NCBI RefSeq assembly: GCF_044872765.1
Contig: NZ_CP085253.1
Location: forward strand, 248,001 to 312,000
Length of the DNA stretch: 64,000 nucleotides
Reading direction: 5' to 3'
Source: Micrococcus sp023147585
GTDB taxonomy: Bacteria > Actinomycetota > Actinomycetes > Actinomycetales > Micrococcaceae
Shown here: piece after piece, positions 25,317-34,505 of the stretch
Layout of the letters: every line of letters starts with the position of its first letter
Position numbering within the stretch: the first letter of the stretch is position 1
Position numbers and translations under genes: made by a program
Notes under the pieces: generated by a model
The model's input: the letters and a program-made list of their open reading frames with translations, nothing else
Databases searched by the model: none
Told to the model about the DNA's origin: nothing

Positions 25317-28300
25317 ATGGCGGCCAATGAGAACCAGACCCCCGCGGACGAACGCTCCGCATCCCAGCCCGTGTCGGGCGAGACCGTCCTGTTCGATCCC
25401 CGTGACCCCTTCGCGCTCCCCGAGAACGTGATGGAGGTGCTGCGGACGCGTCCCGCGCGTCCGCAGCACGCGGCGGACGACGACGAGGACCGCGGCCACG
25501 AGGACCACGACCAGGACGACCGTGCCGAGTCCGAGGATCGCGGGGACCGCCCGGCCGTCTCCCGCCGCCGCCGCAAGCGCCGCCGCGGCGCCGTCGACAT
25601 GGAGCTGGACGGCGGTGAGGACGGCGACCCGGAGCACACCGTGACCCGGGTGCGCGCCCCCCGCGCCGCCGCGGCCGAGGCCACGCGCTCGGACACCGTC
25701 CAGGGCGTCAAGGGCTCGACCCGCCTGGAGGCCAAGCGCCAGCGCCGCCGGGACTCCCGCTCGGGCGGCCGCCGCCGCACCGTGATCACCGAGGCCGAGT
25801 TCCTGGCCCGCCGCGAGTCCGTGGACCGCAAGATGCTCGTGCGCCAGCGGGACAGCCGCATCCAGATCGCCGTGCTCGAGGACGGCGTGCTCGCGGAGCA
25901 CTTCGTCTCCAACACGACCCAGGACTCGATGATCGGCAACGTGTACCTCGGCAAGGTGCAGAACGTGCTGCCCTCGATGGAGGCCGCGTTCGTGGACATC
26001 GGCCGCGGCCGCAATGCCGTGCTGTATGCGGGCGAGGTCAACTGGGACGCCGCGCAGCTGGACGGCAGGCCGAAGAAGATCGAGAACGCGCTCAAGTCCG
26101 GGGACACCGTCCTGGTGCAGGTCACCAAGGACCCGGTGGGGCACAAGGGCGCCCGCCTGACGAGTCAGGTCTCCCTGCCCGGCCGCTACCTCGTGTACGT
26201 GCCCGGCGGCTCCATGACCGGCATCTCCCGCAAGCTCCCCGACGTGGAGCGCGCCCGCCTGAAGAAGATCCTCAAGGACCACCTCCCGCAGGACGCGGGC
26301 GTGATCGTGCGCACGGCCGCGGAGGGCACCTCCGAGGAGGAGCTGCAGAACGACATCAACCGCCTCCGCGCGCAGTGGGAGGGCATCGAGGGCCGGGCCT
26401 CCGCCGGCAAGGTGCTGGCGCCCGAGCTGCTGTACGCCGAGCCGGACCTGACCATCAAGACCGTCCGCGACGTCTTCAACGAGGACTTCTCGGCGATGAT
26501 CGTCCAGGGCGAGCAGACCTGGGACAACATCGAGGCCTACGTGACCTACGTGGCCCCGCACCTGCTGGACCGCCTCCACCACTGGGTCCCCGAGGACCTC
26601 GAGGGCGAGGACCTGTACGCCACGCACCGCGTGGACGAGCAGCTCCACAAGGCCCTGGACCGCAAGGTCTACCTGCCCTCCGGCGGCTCGCTCGTGATCG
26701 ACCGCACCGAGGCCATGACGGTGGTGGACGTCAACACCGGGAAGTTCACGGGCTCGGGCGGCAACCTCGAGGAGACCGTCACCAAGAACAACCTCGAGGC
26801 GGCCGAGGAGATCGTCCGCCAGCTGCGTCTGCGGGACATCGGCGGCATCATCGTCATCGACTTCATCGACATGGTGCTCGAGGGCAACCGGGACCTGGTC
26901 CTGCGCCGCCTCGTCGAGTGCCTCGGCCGTGACCGCACCAAGCACCAGGTGGCCGAGGTCACCTCGCTCGGCCTCGTGCAGATGACGCGCAAGCGCATGG
27001 GCACCGGCCTCGTCGAGGTGTTCTCCGAGACCTGTGAGCACTGCGCCGGCCGCGGCATCCTCATCCACGACGCGCCGGTCGAGAAGGGCCGCGTCCAGGC
27101 GGAGTCGCGCTCCGAGGGCGAGGGCCGACGACGCAAGCGCCGTCGCGGCTCCGACGTGGACGCGCCGCACGACGAGTCGACCACGGGCCAGCCCGATGAG
27201 GAGGCCTCGGACGAGGCCCGTCAGCGCCGCGAGCGGGCGGCCGCCGCCCGCGCCGCCCTCCACTCCATCGCCAAGGCGTCCGGCAAGATCGAGGAGGCCC
27301 CCGTCGAGGCCGCCTCCGACGCCGCCCCGGCCTCCGACGACCAGCGCGGGCAGGAGCCGGAGGACGAGGAGTCCGCGCCGGCCGAGTCGGACCGTGGCAC
27401 CCGGCCCGAGCGCGACAGCGCCGACGCCGAGACCGAGGGCGACGAGGAGAACGGCGGCCGCCGCCGTCGGCGCCGTGGACGCCGCCGCGGCCGCGGGGGC
27501 GACGACGGCTCCCGCCCGTCCGGCGACGAGCGCACCGACTCCGGCCGGGACGCCCGCGAGGCCGCCCCGGAGCAGGAGTCCGCGACGACGGCGGACGTCC
27601 AGCCGGCCGGCGGCGTGCCCGCCCAGGCCGAGCCCGTCGAGTCGGAGCCTGCCGCAGAGCCCGTCCAGGCGGAGGCCCCGGAGGCCCCCGCCGCCGAGGA
27701 GGAGGGTGAGGGCCGTTCCGGAGGCCGCCGTCGTCGTGGCGGGCGCGGGCGTTCGCGCCGCGCGGACGCCGACCGCTCCGCCCCGGAGGCGCCGCGGGCT
27801 CTCCAGGATCCCGAGCAGACCGAGGCCGAGGCCTCGGCGGTCACGGACACCTCGGAGGAGCCGGAGATGGCTGCCCCGGCTCAGGCCGCACCGGCCCCCG
27901 ACGCCCCCTCCGAGGCCGCTCGTGAGGTCTCCGGGGTCATCACGTTCGACGGCGAGGACGTCCCCGTGCCGCGTCGTCGGCGGTCCCGCCGGGCCTCGAG
28001 CGACGGTGCCGTGCGTCCCGCCGCAGAGCTGAAGAGCCTGGAGGATGCCCTCGAGCGCCGCGGCGCGGAGGCGCCCGCCTCGGTGGCCGCCCGGGCCCCG
28101 GAGCCCGTGGCCGCGGAGGCGCCCGAGCCGGTCGCCGAGCCGGCACCCGCCCAGGCGCCCGAGCCCGTCGTGCCGGCACCCGCCCAGGCGCCCGACCCCG
28201 TCGTGCCCGAGCCCGCTGCGCCCGCTGCGCCCACCGCCGAGCGTCCGGCCCGCCGTCGTTCGCGGCGTGCCGTCTCCTCGGACGGCGTCCAGGTGGAGGT

Positions 28301-28442
28301 GCAGGACGCCTCGGCCGCCGCCACCGGGAGCCGCTTCACCGCCTCGGCCGCCGCTGCGCCGACCGAGCGCACCGCCGCGGAGGCCCCGGCCCCGGTCATG
28401 CTGGGCGTGGGCGTGAAGGCCGCGGACCTGGCCCGACGCTGA
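25317..28442 (+). CDS. rne: Ribonuclease E/G family endoribonuclease
   Basis: A 1041-residue RNase E/G. A disordered N-terminal arm (1-165) of acidic and Arg-rich blocks precedes the S1 domain (IGNVYLGKVQNVLPSMEAAFVDIG, about 200-225). The DNase I-like catalytic core follows, with the metal-binding aspartates in VVDVNTGKF (about 475) and IVIDFIDM (about 518), then the zinc link CEHCAGRG (about 573-580). The C-terminal 440 residues are low-complexity Ala/Pro/Glu/Arg sequence, including repeated RRRRGRRRGR-type patches that probably bind RNA. The ATG follows GGGAGGT. Both-arm extension is typical of mycobacterial and micrococcal RNase E. Confidence 0.95.
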   Translation: MAANENQTPADERSASQPVSGETVLFDPRDPFALPENVMEVLRTRPARPQHAADDDEDRGHEDHDQDDRAESEDRGDRPAVSRRRRKRRRGAVDMELDGGEDGDPEHTVTRVRAPRAAAAEATRSDTVQGVKGSTRLEAKRQRRRDSRSGGRRRTVITEAEFLARRESVDRKMLVRQRDSRIQIAVLEDGVLAEHFVSNTTQDSMIGNVYLGKVQNVLPSMEAAFVDIGRGRNAVLYAGEVNWDAAQLDGRPKKIENALKSGDTVLVQVTKDPVGHKGARLTSQVSLPGRYLVYVPGGSMTGISRKLPDVERARLKKILKDHLPQDAGVIVRTAAEGTSEEELQNDINRLRAQWEGIEGRASAGKVLAPELLYAEPDLTIKTVRDVFNEDFSAMIVQGEQTWDNIEAYVTYVAPHLLDRLHHWVPEDLEGEDLYATHRVDEQLHKALDRKVYLPSGGSLVIDRTEAMTVVDVNTGKFTGSGGNLEETVTKNNLEAAEEIVRQLRLRDIGGIIVIDFIDMVLEGNRDLVLRRLVECLGRDRTKHQVAEVTSLGLVQMTRKRMGTGLVEVFSETCEHCAGRGILIHDAPVEKGRVQAESRSEGEGRRRKRRRGSDVDAPHDESTTGQPDEEASDEARQRRERAAAARAALHSIAKASGKIEEAPVEAASDAAPASDDQRGQEPEDEESAPAESDRGTRPERDSADAETEGDEENGGRRRRRRGRRRGRGGDDGSRPSGDERTDSGRDAREAAPEQESATTADVQPAGGVPAQAEPVESEPAAEPVQAEAPEAPAAEEEGEGRSGGRRRRGGRGRSRRADADRSAPEAPRALQDPEQTEAEASAVTDTSEEPEMAAPAQAAPAPDAPSEAAREVSGVITFDGEDVPVPRRRRSRRASSDGAVRPAAELKSLEDALERRGAEAPASVAARAPEPVAAEAPEPVAEPAPAQAPEPVVPAPAQAPDPVVPEPAAPAAPTAERPARRRSRRAVSSDGVQVEVQDASAAATGSRFTASAAAAPTERTAAEAPAPVMLGVGVKAADLARR

Positions 28443-28451
28443 CGGGCCGCT

Positions 28452-28492
28452 GCTCGGCGCGTCGCCCCTCTCGGGGGCGCGACGCGCCGAGC
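28452..28492 (+). terminator. rne terminator
   Basis: A 17-bp stem with a 2-nt bulge (28452-28468 with 28473-28491), right after the rne stop. Confidence 0.7.
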
Positions 28493-28501
28493 GTGTCGCG
28501 A

Positions 28502-28531
28502 TTGGTGCGGGTGCGGGGGACGCAGTATGAT
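28502..28531 (+). promoter_or_regulatory. rplU-rpmA promoter
   Basis: TTGGTG (28502-28507), an 18-bp spacer and TATGAT (28526-28531): one of the best promoters in the window. The leader to rplU is about 130 nt, long enough for ribosomal-protein autoregulation. Confidence 0.7.
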
Positions 28532-28669
28532 GAACAATCGGTGTTCACCGCCCGCACGCTCCTGCATGTCCCGGTGAGGGACCGTCGTACCCGGGCGCAC
28601 GCTGCGGTCGAGGTACGGGTGTGAGAACACAGCCGAATCCATTGAAACGTCGAGAGAAGTGAGTCCCAA

Positions 28670-28975
28670 GTGGTGTACGCGATTGTCCGCGCTGGCGGCC
28701 GCCAGGAGAAGGTTTCCGTCGGAGACCTCGTTACCCTTGACCGCGTCCCCGCTGAGACCGGTGGCTCCGTCGAGCTGCCCGCTCTGATGCTGGTGGACGG
28801 GGAGAAGGTCACGGCAGGCGCCGACGCCGCCGGTGTGAAGGTGACCGCCGAGGTGGTCTCCCACTCCCGCGGCAAGAAGATCGTCATCCAGAAGTACAAG
28901 AACAAGACCGGCTACAAGAAGCGCCAGGGCCACCGCTCTGAGCTGTCCACGGTCAAGATCACCGGGATCGCCTGA
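28670..28975 (+). CDS. rplU: 50S ribosomal protein L21
   Basis: 101 residues beginning VYAIVRAGGRQEKVSVGD, the L21 signature, and ending in the basic RNA-binding segment KKRQGHRSELSTVKITGI. GTG start at 28670 after AGAAGTGAG. First gene of the rplU-rpmA transcript. Confidence 0.97.
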   Translation: MVYAIVRAGGRQEKVSVGDLVTLDRVPAETGGSVELPALMLVDGEKVTAGADAAGVKVTAEVVSHSRGKKIVIQKYKNKTGYKKRQGHRSELSTVKITGIA

Positions 28976-29026
28976 GCCGTCACCGGCTTCGCGCACCCCG
29001 AGCATCCGAGAGGTTAGGCAACAGCA

Positions 29027-29284
29027 ATGGCACATAAGAAGGCCGGCAGTTCCTCCAAGAACGGCCGCGACTCGAATCCCCAGTACCTCGGCGTCAAGCG
29101 CTACGGCGGCGAGGACGTCAACGCCGGCGAGATCATCGTCCGCCAGCGCGGCACCAAGTTCCACCCGGGCCACAACGTGGGCCGCGGCAAGGACGACACG
29201 CTCTTCGCGCTGTCGGCCGGCTCCGTGTCCTTCGGTCAGCGCCGCGGCCGCAAGGTCGTGGACGTGGTCGCCGCCGCCGAGTGA
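29027..29284 (+). CDS. rpmA: 50S ribosomal protein L27
   Basis: 85 residues starting AHKKAGSSSKNGRDSNPQYL; the N-terminus reaches the peptidyl-transferase centre and lacks the cleavable extension found in Firmicutes. GVKRYGGE and GRGKDDTLFAL are the conserved L27 segments. AGAGGTTAGG precedes the ATG. Confidence 0.97.
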   Translation: MAHKKAGSSSKNGRDSNPQYLGVKRYGGEDVNAGEIIVRQRGTKFHPGHNVGRGKDDTLFALSAGSVSFGQRRGRKVVDVVAAAE

Positions 29285-29341
29285 TCCCACTCGCGGCCTG
29301 AGCGCGGGCCACGCCTCCCACCCGGAGGCGGTCCGCGCGGC

Positions 29342-29370
29342 TTGACGCCCCGGCGGGGGCGGGTCACTGT
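29342..29370 (+). promoter_or_regulatory. Possible obg promoter
   Basis: TTGACG (29342-29347), a 17-bp spacer and CACTGT (29365-29370), about 65 nt before obg and after an imperfect hairpin at about 29302-29338. Confidence 0.4.
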
Positions 29371-29433
29371 TCTCAGGACCCGCTCCCGCCGTCGTCGTCT
29401 CACCCCTTCTCTCCCACCGTCAGGATCCTCCCC

Positions 29434-30993
29434 ATGGCAGCCTTCGTGGACCGCGTCGTCCTCCACCTCACCGCCGGCAACGGCGGGCACGGGTGCGTGT
29501 CCGTGCACCGTGAGAAGTTCAAGCCCCTCGGCGGTCCCGACGGCGGCAAGGGCGGCGACGGCGGCGACATCACCCTCGTGGTGGACTCGCAGACCACCAC
29601 CCTGCTCAATTACCACCACGCCCCGCACCGCTCCGCGGAGAACGGCCAGCCCGGCATGGGCGACCACCGGGCGGGCAAGGACGGCACGTCCCTCGTGCTG
29701 CCCGTGCCGGACGGCACCGTGGTGAAGGACGAGAACGGGAACATCGTGGCGGACCTCGTGGGGGAGGGTGCCACCTACGTGGCCGCGGCGGGCGGTCAGG
29801 GCGGGCTCGGCAACGCGGCGCTGGCCTCCGTCAAGCGCAAGGCCCCGGGCTTCGCGCTCCTCGGCCTGCCGGGGGAGAGCCGCGAGCTCTCGCTCGAGAT
29901 CAAGACGGTCGCGGACATCGCCCTGGTCGGGTTCCCCTCCGCGGGCAAGTCCTCGCTCATCGCGGCGATCTCGGCGGCGCGCCCCAAGATCGCGGACTAC
30001 CCCTTCACCACGCTCGTGCCGAACCTCGGCGTCGTGCAGGCCGGGGAGGTCCGCTACACCGTGGCGGACGTGCCGGGCCTCATCCCCGGAGCCTCCGAGG
30101 GCCGCGGCCTCGGCCTCGAGTTCCTGCGCCACGTGGAGCGATGCGCCGCGCTCGTGCACGTGCTGGACTGCGGCACGATCGAGCCGGACCGCGACCCGAT
30201 CGCCGACTTCGAGGCCATCGAGGCCGAGCTCGAGGCGTACTCCGTGGAGCCGGTCTTCTCCCAGGGCGGCGACGGCGTGGTGCCGCTCAACGAGCGCCCC
30301 CGCCTCGTGGCGCTGAACAAGACCGACCTGCCGGACGGCGCCGAGATGGCGGACATGGTCCGCGCCGAGCTCGAGGGCCGCGGCCTGCGGGTCTTCGACA
30401 TCTCCGCGCTGGCCCGCGAGGGCCTGGAGGCCCTCAAGTACGCCATGGCCGACCTGGTCACGCAGGCCCGCGAGCGGGTCCCCGAGCCGGAGGCGCCCGC
30501 GCCCGTCGAGGTGCCCCGCCGCTTCCACCGCAAGGGCGAGCGCGGGGAGTTCACCGTGGTCCGCGAGGAGCGCAACCTCAAGCCCCTGTTCCGCGTGCGC
30601 GGCGAGAAGCCGGAGAAGTGGGTCGCCCAGACCGACTTCGTCAACGACGAGGCCGTGGGCTACCTCGCGGACCGGCTGCAGCGCCTCGGCGTCGAGGACG
30701 GCCTGTTCAAGGCCGGCGCGACCCCGGGCGACGCCGTGGTGATCGGCGACGACGAGTCCGGTGTGCTCTTCGACTGGGAGCCCACCCTGTCCGCCGGCGC
30801 CGAGCTCCTCGCCGGCCCGCGCGGCACCGACCTCCGCCTCGACGAGCGCAGCCGCGCCACCCGCGCGGAGAAGCGTGCCGAGCAGGACCAGCGCCGGGCC
30901 GCCCGTGCCGCCACGCGGGCTGAGATGGAGGCGGAGCGGCGCACCGGCCTCTGGACCGTGGACGAGACCGAGGACCCCGACCGAGAGGACTGA
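29434..30993 (+). CDS. obgE: GTPase ObgE/CgtA
   Basis: Ribosome-associated GTPase of late 50S assembly and stress control. The glycine-rich OBG domain (residues 1-158, e.g. GGKGGDGGD) precedes the G domain with G1 GFPSAGKSS (about 166), G3 DVPGL (about 212) and G4 NKTD (about 291). A C-terminal OCT domain (about 355-435) follows, then a charged tail of about 80 residues rich in Arg, Glu and Ala. 519 residues is normal for actinobacterial Obg. Confidence 0.96.
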   Translation: MAAFVDRVVLHLTAGNGGHGCVSVHREKFKPLGGPDGGKGGDGGDITLVVDSQTTTLLNYHHAPHRSAENGQPGMGDHRAGKDGTSLVLPVPDGTVVKDENGNIVADLVGEGATYVAAAGGQGGLGNAALASVKRKAPGFALLGLPGESRELSLEIKTVADIALVGFPSAGKSSLIAAISAARPKIADYPFTTLVPNLGVVQAGEVRYTVADVPGLIPGASEGRGLGLEFLRHVERCAALVHVLDCGTIEPDRDPIADFEAIEAELEAYSVEPVFSQGGDGVVPLNERPRLVALNKTDLPDGAEMADMVRAELEGRGLRVFDISALAREGLEALKYAMADLVTQARERVPEPEAPAPVEVPRRFHRKGERGEFTVVREERNLKPLFRVRGEKPEKWVAQTDFVNDEAVGYLADRLQRLGVEDGLFKAGATPGDAVVIGDDESGVLFDWEPTLSAGAELLAGPRGTDLRLDERSRATRAEKRAEQDQRRAARAATRAEMEAERRTGLWTVDETEDPDRED

Positions 30994-30996
30994 CCC

Positions 30997-32211
30997 ATGT
31001 CTGCACGCCGCACCGTCGTCACCCGCTACGCCACGCCCGCCACGGGCGGGCCGGAGGACCCCAAGGCCAACCCCGTGACCACGCGGGAGACCCTGCCGGC
31101 CGCGCGGCGCGTGGTCATCAAGATCGGCTCGTCCTCCCTCACCACGCCGACCGGCCTGAACACCGAGGCGATCGATGCGCTCGTGGACGTGGTCGCGGAC
31201 CTGCGCTCCCGCGGCACGCAGGTGGTGCTGGTCTCCTCGGGCGCGATCGCGGCGGGCTTCCCGCAGCTGGGCCTCACCCGCCGCCCCAAGGACACGGCCA
31301 CGCAGCAGGCGGCCGCCTCGGTGGGCCAGGGGAGCCTCATGGCCCACTACTCCCAGAGCTTCGCCCGGCACGCCACCACCGTGGGCCAGGTGCTGCTCAC
31401 GGCGGAGGAGCTCATGCGCCGCGGCCAGTACATCAACGCGCACCGCTCGCTGGCCCGCCTGCTCACGATGGACGTCATGCCGATCGTCAACGAGAACGAC
31501 GCGGTGGCCACCCGCGAGATCCGCTTCGGCGACAACGACCGCCTCGCCGCCCTCACCGCCAACCTCGTGAAGGCGGACCTGCTCGTCCTCCTCTCGGACG
31601 TGGACGCGCTGTACACGGGGCACCCGTCGCTGCCGGACTCGCGGCGGATCGCCACCGTCTCCTCGGACGAGGACCTCGCGGGCGTGGACGTGCGCACCCC
31701 GGGCTCCGCCGGCGTCGGCACGGGCGGCATGGTCACCAAGGTGGACGCCGCCGGCATCGCGGCCACCACGGGCATCCCCACGCTGCTGACCTCGGCGCCC
31801 AACGCCGCCGCCGCCTTCGCGGGGGAGGACGTGGGCACGTGGTTCGAGGTGGCCGGCCGGCGGCGCTCGGCCCGCGCCGCGTGGCTCGGCCTCACGGCCG
31901 AGGTCCGGGGCCGCCTCACCATCGACGACGGCGCGGTCGCCGGCGCGATCGACCGCGGGCGCTCGCTCCTGGCCGCCGGCATCACGGACGTCTCCGGGCA
32001 GTTCACGGCCGGCGACGTCGTCGAGATCGCGGATCAGGACGGCCGGGTGCGGGCCCGCGGCCTCGTCCAGTACTCCGCGTCCCAGGTGCCGCGCATGCTC
32101 GGCCGCTCCACGGCCGTCCTGAAGGAGGAGCTCGGCGCGGGCTACGACGGCGTCGTGGTCCACGCGGACGACTGGGTCCGGCTCGCCCCCTCGCACGCGG
32201 CCTACAGCTGA
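30997..32211 (+). CDS. proB: Glutamate 5-kinase
   Basis: First enzyme of proline synthesis, ATP-dependent phosphorylation of glutamate. The amino acid kinase domain starts at RRVVIKIGSSSLT (about 37-49), with VLVSSGAIAAG and the catalytic region IVNENDAVAT. A C-terminal PUA domain (about 310-395) is present, as in long-form ProB. Three bases separate it from the obg stop. The ATG at 30997 has GAGAGG upstream, although it adds about 30 residues before the kinase fold; a GTG at 31075 is the alternative. proA follows but has its own -10. Confidence 0.94.
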   Translation: MSARRTVVTRYATPATGGPEDPKANPVTTRETLPAARRVVIKIGSSSLTTPTGLNTEAIDALVDVVADLRSRGTQVVLVSSGAIAAGFPQLGLTRRPKDTATQQAAASVGQGSLMAHYSQSFARHATTVGQVLLTAEELMRRGQYINAHRSLARLLTMDVMPIVNENDAVATREIRFGDNDRLAALTANLVKADLLVLLSDVDALYTGHPSLPDSRRIATVSSDEDLAGVDVRTPGSAGVGTGGMVTKVDAAGIAATTGIPTLLTSAPNAAAAFAGEDVGTWFEVAGRRRSARAAWLGLTAEVRGRLTIDDGAVAGAIDRGRSLLAAGITDVSGQFTAGDVVEIADQDGRVRARGLVQYSASQVPRMLGRSTAVLKEELGAGYDGVVVHADDWVRLAPSHAAYS

Positions 32212-32230
32212 GCGCGAGCCGCGCCCTGCG

Positions 32231-32263
32231 TGCCCGCCGCCCCGTTCGCTAGGGTGGCGGGCA
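32231..32263 (+). promoter_or_regulatory. proA promoter: leaderless -10 within an inverted repeat
   Basis: TAGGGT at 32250-32255 is followed after 7 nt by the proA ATG at 32263. Arms TGCCCGCC (32231-32238) and GGCGGGCA (32256-32263) flank the box, and the right arm covers the start site. The same arm sequence occurs at the ileS promoter. Confidence 0.5.
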
Positions 32264-33582
32264 TGGACACGGAGCAGAACGCCCAGCAGCAGCCCGCCCC
32301 CGACGTCGTGGAGGCGATCCGCAGCCGGTCCGCGTGGGCGCGGGCCGCGTGCGGCGAGCTCGCCCGCGCCGGCCGTGCCCGCAAGGACGAGACGCTCCTG
32401 GCTCTCGCCTCCGCCCTGCGCGCGAACGGCCCCGCCATCCTGGCGGCCAACGCGGAGGACGTGGAGCGCGGGAAGGCCACCGGCACGACGGCGGCCCTCC
32501 TGGACCGCCTCATCCTCGACGACGACCGCCTGGAGGGCCTCGCCGTCGCGCTGGAGGACCTCGCCGCGCTGCCCGATCCCGTGGGCGTGGTCGTGCGCGG
32601 CCGCAGCCTGCCCAACAGCGTCCGCATGCAGCAGGTGCGCGTGCCCCTCGGCGTCGTGGGCGCCGTCTACGAGGCGCGTCCCAACGTCACCGTGGACATC
32701 GCCGGCATCGCGCTGAAGTCCGGCAACGCCGTGATCCTGCGGGGCGGCTCCGCGGCGGAGCGCACGAACACCGTCCTGGTCCAGGTCCTGCGGGAGGCGG
32801 TCGGCGCCCAGGGGTTCGACCCCAACCTCATCCAGGGGATCGACGACCTGGGCCGGCCCGGCGTCGCCGCCCTCATGGAGGCACACGGCTCCGTGGACGT
32901 GCTCATCCCGCGCGGCGGCCGGGAGCTGATCCAGCGCGTGGTCCGCGAGTCGCGCGTCCCCGTCATCGAGACCGGCGAGGGCAACGTGCACCTCTACATC
33001 GACGCCTCCGCGCCCGTCGAGATGGCGGCGGACATCGCCCTGAACGCCAAGACGCACCGCACCTCCGTGTGCAACGCCGCCGAGACCCTGCTGCTGCACC
33101 AGGACGCCGAGGCGGCGGGCCGCGAGGTGCTGCGCGCCCTCACGCGTGCCGGGGTGCTGCTGCACGTGGACGCCGGGGCCCGCGCCTGGCTGCCGGACGC
33201 CGCGGACGGCGGGCCGGCGGCGCGCACGGCCGTGGACGCCACCGAGGAGGACTGGGGCCGCGAGTACCTGGACATGGAGATGGCCGTGAAGACGGTGGGC
33301 TCCCTGGACGAGGCCATGGAGCACATACGCCGCTGGTCCACGGGGCACACCGAGGCCATCGTCACCAACGACCTCGCGAACGCGGACCGCTTCGTGACGG
33401 AGATCGACGCGGCCGCCGTGATCGTCAACGCCTCCACCCGGTTCACCGACGGCGGCGAGCTCGGCCTCGGCTCGGAGGTCGGCATCTCCACGCAGAAGAT
33501 GCACGCCCGCGGACCCATGGGCCTCGAGGAGCTGACCACCACCAAGTGGATCCTGCGCGGCGACGGCCAGATCCGGCGCTGA
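32263..33582 (+). CDS. proA: Gamma-glutamyl phosphate reductase
   Basis: Second enzyme of proline synthesis, NADPH reduction of gamma-glutamyl phosphate to the semialdehyde; ALDH superfamily. The nucleotide fold contains GAVYEARPNVTVDIAG (about 133-148), the catalytic Cys lies in KTHRTSVCNAAETLL (about 263-277), and FTDGGELGLGSEVGIST sits near 400. 439 residues is the usual length. ATG at 32263, with no ribosome binding site, consistent with leaderless initiation. Confidence 0.95.
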   Translation: MDTEQNAQQQPAPDVVEAIRSRSAWARAACGELARAGRARKDETLLALASALRANGPAILAANAEDVERGKATGTTAALLDRLILDDDRLEGLAVALEDLAALPDPVGVVVRGRSLPNSVRMQQVRVPLGVVGAVYEARPNVTVDIAGIALKSGNAVILRGGSAAERTNTVLVQVLREAVGAQGFDPNLIQGIDDLGRPGVAALMEAHGSVDVLIPRGGRELIQRVVRESRVPVIETGEGNVHLYIDASAPVEMAADIALNAKTHRTSVCNAAETLLLHQDAEAAGREVLRALTRAGVLLHVDAGARAWLPDAADGGPAARTAVDATEEDWGREYLDMEMAVKTVGSLDEAMEHIRRWSTGHTEAIVTNDLANADRFVTEIDAAAVIVNASTRFTDGGELGLGSEVGISTQKMHARGPMGLEELTTTKWILRGDGQIRR

Positions 33583-33589
33583 CCGCCGC

Positions 33590-33595
33590 TAGGAT
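33590..33595 (+). promoter_or_regulatory. -10 box before the small membrane protein
   Basis: TAGGAT at 33590-33595, about 65 nt before the ATG at 33661; it may drive the nadD-rsfS operon. Confidence 0.35.
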
Positions 33596-33660
33596 GGACT
33601 GAGGCACACCCTGGCCGGGGCATGGACCCGGCCGTCGCACCCACGCACCGAGGAGCACCC

Positions 33661-33888
33661 ATGCTGAACAGCGCACTGATCCTGGCCGCCGCGGAGGGCC
33701 ACCACGTGGTCCACGAGCTGCCCATTCCCGCCATCTGGTACGGGATCATCATGTTCCTGCTGCTGATGGCCTCCCTGCTGGCCATCATGTCCATGCGGTC
33801 CGTGTCCCTGCGCCACCCGGAGCCCACCACCACGGTGCAGCGCCACGGCGGGCACGGCTCCACCGGCTCGCACGGCGCCGGCCACTGA
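33661..33888 (+). CDS. Small single-span membrane protein upstream of nadD
   Basis: 75 residues with one clear transmembrane helix (IWYGIIMFLLLMASLLAIMSM, about 25-45) and a His/Gly-rich C-terminal tail (RHGGHGSTGSHGAGH). Actinobacterial genomes often have such a protein here; function unknown. The tail could bind metal. RBS GAGGAG is at 33649-33654. The nadD start is 2 nt after the stop. Confidence 0.75.
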   Translation: MLNSALILAAAEGHHVVHELPIPAIWYGIIMFLLLMASLLAIMSMRSVSLRHPEPTTTVQRHGGHGSTGSHGAGH

Positions 33889-33890
33889 TC

Positions 33891-34505
33891 GTGTCCGCCG
33901 ACGCCGGACGGCGTCCCCGCCTCGGCATCATGGGCGGCACCTTCGACCCGATCCACCACGGCCACCTCGTGGCGGCCAGCGAGGTGGCCGCGGAGTTCGA
34001 GCTGGACGAGGTCGTCTTCGTCCCCACGGGTCAGCCGTGGCAGAAGTCGGACCGGCAGGTCTCCCCGGCCGAGGACCGCTACCTCATGACCGTGGTGGCC
34101 ACCGCCTCCAACCCCCGGTTCACCGTCTCCCGCGTGGACATCGACCGCCCCGGCGTGACCTACACCGTGGACACGCTGCGGGACCTGCGCCGCCTGCACC
34201 CGGACGCCGAGCTGTTCTTCATCACCGGCGCGGACGTCATGGGCCAGATTCTCACGTGGAAGGACGTGGACGAGCTCTGGGACCTGGCGCACTTCGTCGG
34301 TGTCACCCGTCCCGGCCACGACCTCTCGGACATGGGTCTGGGCGATGACGTGTCCCTGATGGAGATCCCCGCCATGGCGATCTCCTCCACGGACTGCCGG
34401 GAGCGCGTCCGCCGGGGCCGGCCCGTCTGGTATCTCGTCCCGGACGGCGTCGTCCAATACATCGCCAAGCACCACCTCTACGTCTCGGAAGAGGAGACCT
34501 CGTGA
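33891..34505 (+). CDS. nadD: Nicotinate-nucleotide adenylyltransferase
   Basis: Makes deamido-NAD from nicotinate mononucleotide and ATP. The nucleotidyltransferase signature GIMGGTFDPIHHGHL is at residues 12-26, and the ATP-binding ISSTDCRERVRRG near 164-176 is the ISSTxIR variant. GTG start directly after the small membrane protein gene. rsfS overlaps by 4 nt. Confidence 0.95.
   Translation: MSADAGRRPRLGIMGGTFDPIHHGHLVAASEVAAEFELDEVVFVPTGQPWQKSDRQVSPAEDRYLMTVVATASNPRFTVSRVDIDRPGVTYTVDTLRDLRRLHPDAELFFITGADVMGQILTWKDVDELWDLAHFVGVTRPGHDLSDMGLGDDVSLMEIPAMAISSTDCRERVRRGRPVWYLVPDGVVQYIAKHHLYVSEEETS

Noticed and set aside
29236..33504. 1422-codon minus-strand frame opposite obg, proB and proA
   Set aside because: Antisense artefact of strong codon bias, covering three recognisable plus-strand genes.
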